Positions 41,601 to 49,410 of a stretch of 49,410 nucleotides of DNA are shown here, in pieces. Below the pieces are notes generated by a model. That model was not told where the DNA came from, did not search any database, and saw nothing but the letters and a program-made list of their open reading frames with translations. Source of the DNA: Coprinopsis marcescibilis (taxonomy: Eukaryota; Basidiomycota; Agaricomycetes; Agaricales; Psathyrellaceae); NCBI GenBank assembly GCA_004369085.1, contig ML210211.1, positions 99,899-149,308 of the forward strand. Reading direction: 5' to 3'. Made by a program: the position numbers and the translations under genes. How positions within the stretch are numbered: position 1 is the first letter of the stretch; each line of letters starts with the position of its first letter.

Positions 41601-42709
41601 CGCTGGTGGGAGCAAAGAGCTTGAAGCTGCAATGTCATTGCTCAACGTCAAATCCGAGGAGATCAGCAGTCTTGAGAAGCTGCTTGCTGAAGAACGACTG
41701 AAAGTTCAGGCTAAGGACGACCAGATCGCTGCTTTCAAGGAGCAGACATTGAAGGACAACGCTGCCTTTGCTGCATCTATCCAAGACGCCACGGCGAGAC
41801 TAGAACCAGAACTTCAAAAAGCCAAGGCGGCTCACGAGGCCGATACAGCGAAATGGGAAGAAGAAAAGTTTCATCTTCAGTTGTCTATCAAGACTGCAGG
41901 GGAGCAGAAAGCGTTGGCGGAGAGGGATGCTGCGTACTTCCGGGATCTGTACATGCAAGCTTCGGCGTCGAGTGGGCTACTACAGACAGAGAAGAAGGAG
42001 CTGGAGAAGGAGTTGGCGATTGCGAAGAAGCAGGCGACGGAAGGTGTTGCCGCCGTTCGTGAGACGCTCAACCTCAGGATCAAGGATCTCCAGACCCGAC
42101 ACGACAACTGGATGCGTACGGCACAATTTGTGATTGAGAAGGACAGGCGGACGAACGACGACATTCGGAAGCGAGCGGCTGAAGAGCCCGAACTCCGCGC
42201 CAAGATCAAGTCGATGAAGCAGAAATGCGCAACATTGGCGGAGACTATCCATAATTTACAAAATGTGATCCAGGAGAGGGATTCGGAGCTGGAGGGTTTG
42301 GAGGGGAATTTGGCGGATGCGCGAAATGAAAATAGGGAGTTGAAAAAGCTGAGGGCGTTGAGGGAGCGGGACGAGGGAAGCCAGGAAAACGACGAGAGCT
42401 CACCGAGTTCGCAAGAGGACGAGAGTGAGAGCAGCCAGGTCAATGGGACTGGTGCAACGCAGTCTATTCCGATCAAATCCCAGGCTGCATACCAGAGCCA
42501 GGTCGAGGATCCGGATGACCAGGTTTATCGATGCGAGTGGAAAGCATCCGAAGAACAAGGTGTTTGCAACTCCCTCCACCGTAGCCACGAGGCAAGTGAT
42601 TTCTACGACTCTCCATACGTTCCTTACTAACCTTGACTTTTTCGTATAGGAGTTGCAAGTACATATGCTCACAGCGGGACATCTGCGCTCTATCGATACC
42701 CTCGATTGA
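38664..42709 (+). CDS. Chromodomain, coiled-coil and C2H2 nuclear protein
   Basis: Exons 38664-39021, 39075-41272, 41341-41538, 41593-42591 and 42650-42709 sum to 3813 bases, giving 1270 residues. A chromodomain (about residues 41-87) is seen as FTIVGIIAERKGWFKVKWEG followed by DSWVPVQDV, so the protein probably binds methylated histone tails. Residues 100-900 are disordered and basic/acidic, with KKRK-type nuclear signals, an uninterrupted Glu run (EEEEEEEEDD) and LDLEYVDDVDE. Residues about 930-1170 form a long coiled coil. The end is a finger of the form C-x10-C-x12-H-x5-H (C1232, C1243, H1256, H1262). Its Cys and His halves lie in different exons, separated by a GC-AG intron. An alternative start at Met7 or Met9 is possible. 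A chromatin-associated adaptor is likely; the specific partner is unknown. Confidence 0.87.
42592..42649 (+). other. GC-AG intron splitting the C-terminal zinc finger
   Basis: The donor is GCAAGT, the typical sequence of the minor GC donor class. The branch site TACTAAC is near perfect and the acceptor is TATAG; length 58 bp. Splicing joins HRSHE to ELQVHMLTAGH and completes the finger. If retained, translation ends after a short alternative tail (ASDFYDSPYVPY) that lacks both histidines. Confidence 0.8.
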
Positions 42710-44721
42710 GCCTTTCTTTTATTGTACACATTTCGGACTTTCATCTGACTCTTCTCTTTTGATTTGGAGGACTTGCATGTATTTTGTGGACTACTTACCT
42801 GATTTCTTGTGTATGTACATTTATTCCCAACCCGATCCCCCAAATTCGACTTTGCTCGGTCCCGCTTTATCAGAGAAGCTGACGCAGATATGCGACCCGA
42901 TTCGTTCGGCCTGCTCACTGATGCCAAGCTGCATCAATTGCTTCGAGGGCAATCGAGCACTCATCCGAAAGCTCTTTTGAATCGCGTTTGAACGGTGTAG
43001 GGTTGAGTCCCCTATTTCTAATATGCGCTGACTGTCAATTGATATTAGCTGACCATATCGATATCTTCCCATGAAGTGACATCTAACAGCATTCAACGCC
43101 ATGAGGCTCCTGGAGGCCCGTACCCGTGTGGTTCATTCTGCCAGGAACGCGGAGCCGCTAGTCAGAGGAGGTCTCCTGACCTCTCCTGTCTGTAGTATCG
43201 ACATTCCAGTTTTTCGTTGATCGAGGTCTCGAGGTTCAATATTACTTTGGATCCGTTGGCGTGCCTTGACCATGTCTGAACGCTCGGAGAGTAGAGAATG
43301 AAAGAAACGGAGAGACAGGGAGAGGCCAGCCTTGGAGACACAACTTGCCAGTAGAACCAAGGCGGACCTTCCGGATCTACTCCGCCCGTGTACGTCGGTC
43401 TTCTTGCGAAGATCCAGCCGCCGCCGCCGAAATGGTGAGTTATTATTACCTTTATCATTATCATTTGGGCGTTGTATACATTGACTTGGGCTGTTTTGGT
43501 GCGAATGTCTAGGATCGTTCTACTTTGTAATTGTACCTCTTTCAGTGGTGAACATAGGTTGATCGTTGAGCTCAGGGGTGCGGACGTAAATTTGATCTGC
43601 CAAGAACTGATAGCGCGATACTCACCACGAACCCATATCGATCCGCAACAGCCCTCTACTGAGTAGGGGAGGATAAGGATAAACCTTTCCATCGCTCAAG
43701 CACTCACAGGGGCCGAGCAATGGTGCCAAGACTCTTTGACACCCCAGTCACGAATTCACCATTCAAGCGACCTAGAGCGACGCGCATAGAATTCTAATAA
43801 ATCATCTAGCAATCATTATAATATGCCTCGAAGCTGTAGGCCCGAATCAAGTGCCAACTAGCCATTGGTTGTTTTATTATGACGGGCCTTCTGGTTCCTT
43901 TCGCAGCATCGATATCGATATCGAACGATATTTGGAGCTTTCGGTGCGCCGGTCGATACGCCGACTGGTGTGAGAATACTAGCAAGCAGTCTCTTAGGCC
44001 GTCGAAGCGACATACGGCTTTGTAATTCACACTCCTCAGCGCAACCGCTCGCGGCTGCGCGCAGCATGGACCCTCGCGGATCGTAGTGAAGGTGCGTTTG
44101 GGACGCCAATACCTTTTTCAGCAAAGCTCCCGACTTCATGGAAAATATTCAACCTCACACAGCAGCAGCCAGCATCTAACGAGAGTTGTAGAATAATCAT
44201 CTGTTTTCTTTCTCCAACATGACTGCGCGAAGGAGCTCCGAATGTCACCCTGTTCCTGGACGCGTACAGACGTGCACACGATTCGGCCAAAGTTGACTGT
44301 TCAAGGCGTACGTTAATATTGCTATCATCATTATTGATTGAAGCTTTATACGCTTTAAGAAAGCGTTCAAGCACAGTCAAGCATGGGGTCGAATATCAGG
44401 CGAATGATTTTGCCAGGCTTGGCACCGGGCGCCTGAGTGGGGTTCCGTTGGAAAGTGCTCGGCGCCTACCATAAAAGGAGCGCGGGGTATACGCATGATC
44501 GACAAGCACATGGGTGAAGCATTCTTCCCCCACCAATTCCGGCGGGGGTGGATCTGAATCACGATCTGCATTAGCAATTAACGCACAGAGCTAGAGGCAC
44601 CAATGGAGTGCATGTATTTGGCTTTTGGTGCCTTTAAAGCAGGGAGAGGTGGCACCAGACAGGGTCACAGACCTCTGCTCCCTCGCTCCTGCTGACCCTT
44701 CCACCACCAGAGCTCCTCACC
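42710..44721. other. Two-kilobase gene-poor region
   Basis: A minus-strand frame of 176 codons (43162-43692) is the longest. It carries no recognised domain and no splice context that I trust. Other frames at 43806-44380 (minus) are short and overlapping. The distal part holds the promoter of the four-TM gene. No RNA gene or repeat is evident. Confidence 0.45.
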
Positions 44722-45550
44722 ATGTCCGTCACCGTCCCCAACAAGGTTACCCGCGTCGTCCTCCTTCAGCTGACATGCGTCCTCGCCACAGTTGCCGCTT
44801 GCATCGGTTCGTTCGGCTACCTACTCCTGCTCAGCTGACAACTGACCACATAATCTCTTTAGGTCTCAATGCTCTCATCAGAAGTATTCAGCAGCAAGAC
44901 TCGATCACAAGCAAGGCTACCCCTCCCATGAGAATTGAGGTTGATGTTTCCCGTGAGTTCCAAGCGCACTTCCCCTATAACCATTCATCAAATTTATTCT
45001 TCTCATCCAACCAGAAATTACAAATGTCGGTATCGTCGCCACCGTCGGCAACATTCTCATTGGCCTCACCGCCTTCTTCGCCTTCGTTGTCACCTTCTTC
45101 AACATCGGCAAGTTCCATCTATGGGCTAACAAGACTCTGCGCCTGCAGGCCTACCTGCTTGCCTTCCTCTCTGTCTGGGTCATCGCGTGCATGATCCCCT
45201 TCATGATTTTCTACTACAATGATCACGCCACGATCAGTGCCTACATTGGGGACAACAAGCTCGCAGACTCCCTTGTCGCCAGCATCGCTTCGCGAAGCGG
45301 ACACTCGACCGAGTATCGTGGAATGTGGTTCCGTGAGTACCATTCTTTCTCATACCAAATCTTCCTGAATTCTCAACTATATTATCCGACAATAGTCCGT
45401 CTGCTCGCCATCTTCCCTTGGCTTTCAGTCGCTTCCGCCCTCATCACCGTCCCCTTCCTCCTCAAAGCCTCAAAAGCCGTGACTTCCGGCGACTCGGATA
45501 GCAGCAGCTCGAAGGAGGCTGTTGTAACCGCGGAGAAGGCTCAGGCATAA
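44722..45550 (+). CDS. Four-TM membrane protein, unnamed
   Basis: Exons 44722-44806, 44863-44952, 45015-45332 and 45396-45550 sum to 648 bases, giving 215 residues. Hydrophobic spans: VVLLQLTCVLATVAACIG; IVATVGNILIGLTAFFAFVV; AYLLAFLSVWVIACMIPFMIF; LLAIFPWLSVASALITVPFLL. Between spans 1 and 2 is a hydrophilic loop of about 35 residues (SIQQQDSITSK); between spans 3 and 4 is one with DNKLADSLVASIASRSGHS. The C-tail is Ser/Glu/Ala-rich. The layout resembles tetraspan cortical proteins, but no signature motif identifies the family. The CACC-ATG start context and in-frame junctions support the model. It faces the BAR-protein gene convergently, with 442 bp between their stop codons. Confidence 0.8.
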
Positions 45551-45992
45551 CGCCAACTGCCCTTCTCCGTTCGACTTTCACGTTCCCCTCTCTCAAGCAT
45601 CCAACTCTTCGCATTCGTCAATTCAATTTAGGCCAAGAGCATGTCGAGAGCTGCCCTTCCCCCTTCCATCTTCTATTTTACGACACGTTTATGATATCTG
45701 AACAAGGCTCCCTCGCTGCCGATACCACCATTATACCATTTTCAACCATGTTGTCCGCGAGCATTAATTCAATTCAGGGGTTTCGGTAACCACATGCAGT
45801 TTATGTTTGGCGCCCGAAAGTGAAATGATCCTGGTTTGTCGGCGACGCGAAAAGATGTTATTACACCGGTCTGCTACTACTAGGTACACACAACATAATC
45901 CACACGATATACACGATCCTACAAGTTATAAATAAAATGCTACCTTATTAAAAACCATCGCCTCAGGACCATCCAAAGTTACCCCCACTGGA
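45551..45992. other. Convergent 3' intergenic region
   Basis: This stretch sits between the stop codons of two converging genes and should hold both 3' UTRs. AATAAA-like AT-rich stretches near 45928-45936 (minus reading) could serve the BAR gene. No coding potential is seen. Confidence 0.5.
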
Positions 45993-48900
45993 TTACTGCA
46001 AACCTCCAGGACCTCCCAGATCCGTGGCATACCTCCCAGAGGCATACCCAGGGGACACAGTCTGCGTCGGTTGAGCTGCACCGGGAGGTAACTGACTCCC
46101 ATAGCCCTGCAGAATATTATTGTTCTGGGGCCTAGGATGCGTACCATACGCTCCCGCCCCTCCCGGTGGTCCCCCAGGGTACCCACCACCCTGAACGCCA
46201 CCCGGCGGACCACCCGGAACACCAACACCCCCATAGCTATTCCTGTTCGGCCCCTGTCCCTGTCCACGCGCAAACTCAGCACTCCTCGGACTGCCCTGAT
46301 CACTTCCCTGATACGCATTAATGAAATCGTACTGGCTGTAATCGTCCGAAACAGACGACGTAGGTCGACTTGCCCCGGGCGGTGGAGGCGGGAGCTCACG
46401 ACTCACCGGTCGATGTTGGCCGTACATCTGTTGCGGATACCCTGGTTGCATGGTTGAAGGGGGTTGTTGATAATTTGGGGGAGGTTGTTGTTGGTAGTTG
46501 GAAGGTGGTTGCTGCGGTTGCTGCTGGTACTGGCGGGGTGGGGGTTGTTGTTGGTATTGCTGGGAGGGTGGAGGTTGAGACTGATATTGCTGGGAAGGTG
46601 GAGGTTGGGATTGGTATTGTTGGGGAGGTGGGGCTTGCGACTGGTATTGTTGCGGTGGAGGTGGCTGATATTGCTGAGAAGGCGGTTGATACTGCTGAGA
46701 CGGATGTGTCGACTGCATCGGTGAGTACGCCGGAGATCCTCCAAAGCTTGTCGGACTGCTACCTTCAGGTGGCAAGGTACCCCCACGATGCGGCTGTGGA
46801 CGCCTGAACGCCGCAGCAGAAATTTTGCCCGACCCAGACGAAACAACAGGGAGCGGAGGTCTGCTGGCCAACTGCGGACTATCACCAGGCCCTCCATTAT
46901 CACGGCCATACGGCGATGGCAAGTTTCCCGGAAGCGGACTCGGCCCTGCAGAAGGGTATTCGCCTGGCGTTCGATACGATGAAGGAGTCTGGATGGACTC
47001 GCCGGGAGAGCCAAACGACTGCGCCTGCTGGGATGGAGCGTACCTGCCGTCCTCAGAAGTCATCGACACCATTGAAGGCTGGTGCTGGAGATTGTTGTTT
47101 CCACCTTGGAAACGGGGAGGTATCTCGCGCTGAACGGCCGGCGGAGGAGGGTTCTGGTTCCTCAAAGTCTGGAACCTAGGGGGCATCGTTGGGTCGGGCA
47201 AGTTCTGGGCCTGCAACGACTGCAGGCGAGGTGGGAGGTTGGTCAACTGAGGTGGAGAGGAGGCATCTTTTGGAGGGCCGTAGGGGTTGGGGAAGTCTTG
47301 TGAATCAGCCGCTGAAGGGGGGTGAGACTGCATCTGGTAAGCTTGGGCGTACGCCTGAGCAGCAGTAGGAGGATATCTGGGGCCTCCAAGAGACGGAGGG
47401 GGGTGTGACTGATATGACTGCGCATACGCCTGCGCCGCTGTTGGTGGGCCTGTGTGTGGTTTGACATCGTCGGGAAAATGGGAAGAAGGTGGTCCCGTTG
47501 ACTCCCGTGCGAACGGAGCAGATGGAGGTTGCAGCGGTGATGGCGTCCGGTTGGACGAGTCGTTGTGATCCAGCGATATCCCAGCACGGCGAGTGTCTTC
47601 CGTTTTACTAGCATTATCAACCACTTCGTCATCGTCATCGTTTACGAGTGTGATCTTTGGCGGAACGAAATCGGTACTGTCGAGTTCACGAGAAAGTTCT
47701 TCGACTGCTGCTGCATCCAAAGCCTTCTCCTCTGTTGCTGGATTAAAGACGGGAGGGGGCACACGATGGATCTTCTTTTCAGTGTCGGAGCCTTCAGAAG
47801 GTGTATCGTGAACGACTTCTCCTTGCATACTCTGCATACTTGCTCTAAGATCTGTTCATAATTAGCAGGGGCAAAAGCGACGACAGGTGACCTTCACTCA
47901 CTGTTGGGTTGTTCAACACCAAGGGTCTGGTACGGTGGAGCAGGTGGAGGAGGAGCCCGAGTTGAAGCTGTTGGAGGCGGTGACGGAGATGGATCATCGT
48001 CCTGGAACCGGGCTTGCTTCTTCGGTTTTGCAGGAACCTCGACAGACGAAGCCGACTGCACTTCCTCGTCCATAGACGTCATATATGCCAAAAGAGCGTC
48101 GTCGTCATCGGACAATCGAGACGTGCTTCTCTTGTGTGCTGAAAGTAACTGCTCGTTCTCGGGAGTTTCCTTAGGCGGCGAATCGCTTGCCCAGGGATTG
48201 GACACGTCTACTTGAGGGAGCTTTGGCGGTTCAGCGATGCTCGGTGGTGGGAGCTTAGTATCGCCCAGCCGGCCTCGCCATGAGCCCTCTGTTTGTGGGT
48301 TTGGTGTAGATTTCTCGCCAGTGGAATCTAGTGCTTCTGCAACGAGAAGCGAAAAGGAGTCGCCCATCTCGGTCTTGGCATTCAAAGACGGGGGTTCAGG
48401 TAACGAGTAGAGGTTGGATGTGGAGGAAAGGGGATATGAATCCTGGCGTTTCACAGGGAATGTAGCGAATCGTCCGCCCCCTCCACCGCCATCCCGGCTC
48501 TCGAATGGAGGGGGTGGTTTAGTAACCCCAAAGTCGTCGACGGCCTGCCCAGAATATGGAGTAGAGCTGAGCGGAGACTCCAAGTTGCTAGTGCCTTTGG
48601 GAGGCAACGGCAGCGTGTTTACAACTGGCCGAGGCGCAGCCTGTTGACTTGGCACTGGTGGGAACTGGGCAGCTACAGCGGAAGGTGGTTGGCTTGGCAC
48701 TGGAGGGAACTGACCCACAGCAGAAGAAGGTGGTTGGCTTGACGATGTGACTTGCCCAATATTCCGCGTAGCGTCGTTTACCAGGCTCTCTACCTTGGCG
48801 TGCCCGTAGTAGAGACTTCGGGGCAAGCCAGGTTGCGTCGTTTCCTCTGGAATCTCTGCAATAACACGATTCCCAAAGTCTGCCGCAATAGTGCCCTTCT

Positions 48901-49410
48901 CGCAGCATTCTAGCAGCGCACCGAACTTGAGTCCCATCCAAGAACGAGCACATGCACGCTTGTAGTCCCCAAGGCTGGCCTCCTCGGTCATGATTTCAGA
49001 ATCCAGTGTCCTAATCTCGTCCCGTAGTCGATGCAACAACTCGACCTGGGTGTCGTAGTTCTTGTTCTCGTTGTTCATCTTGCTTACTTTCCTCTCGGCA
49101 TCGTCCGCCTTTCGATGGACAATGCGTCGCCGTCTCCGCAGTTCATCCAACGCCTCTTCCCTCGATCGTATGGATTTGAGGGTCTCCCGGATTGCATGTC
49201 CATGCGATGCGTACTGTGCGAGCGCGGTAGCGAAGTATGAAAGCAAAGTGCCTGATCCAGTGAGAATGTTCTAATCCGACGTTATCAATGGAACCGCTGG
49301 GATCAAAAGAATGGCACTTACACCGAGATCCTCCCCTTCTGTTTGTCCCCATACCTTCAGTGCATCTGCTGCTTTCGCGTAGTCAGCTGAAAGCTTCTGA
49401 ACGCTATACA
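45993..49410 (-). CDS. BAR-type (Pil1/Ivy1-like) protein with Pro/Gln-rich tail, partial
   Basis: The gene runs off the window, so its 5' end is missing. Exons seen: 49410-49322 (partial), 49270-47902 and 47851-45993, with introns of 51 and 50 bp. The N-terminal part is a long charged helical region: DYAKAADALKVWG, HAIRETLKSIRSREEALDEL, RRRRRIVHRKADDAERKV. It ends with the block GLKFGALLECCEKGTIAADF and a YGHAKVESLVNDA helix. The order resembles the membrane-binding BAR helices of fungal Pil1/Lsp1 and Ivy1 proteins. About 900 disordered residues follow, including PPTAAQAYAQ repeats and an array of (P)PPSQQYQSQ-like units (about 46480-46720). The C-terminus is Gly/Pro-rich (PGGPPGGVQGGG). A membrane-curvature or cortical scaffold is likely; which BAR subfamily is uncertain. 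Confidence 0.75.
46480..46725 (-). repeat. In-frame PPPSQQYQSQ-type coding repeat
   Basis: About eight to ten units of 24-33 bp encode variants of QQYQPPS, QQYQSQPPPS and YQQQPPP. The units keep the reading frame. The array is low-complexity and likely to vary in length between strains. Confidence 0.8.

Noticed and set aside
41877..42476. 199-codon minus-strand frame
   Set aside because: It is a shadow of the coiled-coil exon of the chromodomain protein, which has a continuous sense frame.
43162..43692. 176-codon minus-strand frame
   Set aside because: No recognised domain, odd composition and overlapping frames in other phases. There is not enough support to call a gene.

Overview
The window reads as nuclear DNA of a filamentous basidiomycete, most likely an Agaricomycete mushroom. 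Genes lie on both strands and are cut by many 46-68 bp GT-AG introns with CTNAC-type branch sites. The gene content also fits: a CAP59/CMT1-type mannosyltransferase, a tandem pair of secreted tyrosinases, a Kre9/Knh1-like cell-wall protein, a fungal Crinkler relative and a spliceosomal U2 snRNA. Species assignment is inference. Exon junctions were worked out by hand. In every model where exons are listed, the summed exon length is a multiple of three.

Layout. 179-1682 (-): broken Crinkler-type effector homologue. 2450-4080 (-): mitochondrial dicarboxylate-type carrier. 5408-6801: decayed copy A of an unnamed gene family. 7112-8472 and 9488-10849 (-): two tyrosinases. 12238-20207 (+): BEACH/WD40 protein. 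20513-22008 (+): GT69 mannosyltransferase. 23129-24359 (+): four-TM protein with a duplicated mini-exon. 24993-29455 (+): 1266-residue disordered protein with conserved C-terminal blocks. 30712-32193 (+): class I methyltransferase. About 32528-32711 (-): U2 snRNA. 34581-36634: copy B of the unnamed family, inverted relative to copy A and followed directly by a T-rich tandem repeat. 37217-38435 (+): Kre9/Knh1-like GPI-type protein. 38664-42709 (+): chromodomain/coiled-coil/C2H2 protein with a GC-AG intron. 44722-45550 (+): four-TM protein. 45993-49410 (-): BAR-type protein with a long Pro/Gln tail, cut by the window edge.

Most genes are housekeeping or cell-surface functions (transport, membrane trafficking, wall and glycan synthesis, chromatin, splicing) and do not form an obvious biosynthetic cluster. 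The accessory signals are the Crinkler remnant, the tyrosinase tandem and the inverted 1.4/2.1 kb duplicate pair about 28 kb apart. The two duplicate copies carry different breaks but share an intron, so they arose by DNA-level copying. I see no CRISPR, rRNA or bacterial-type element, and no clearly intact transposon.
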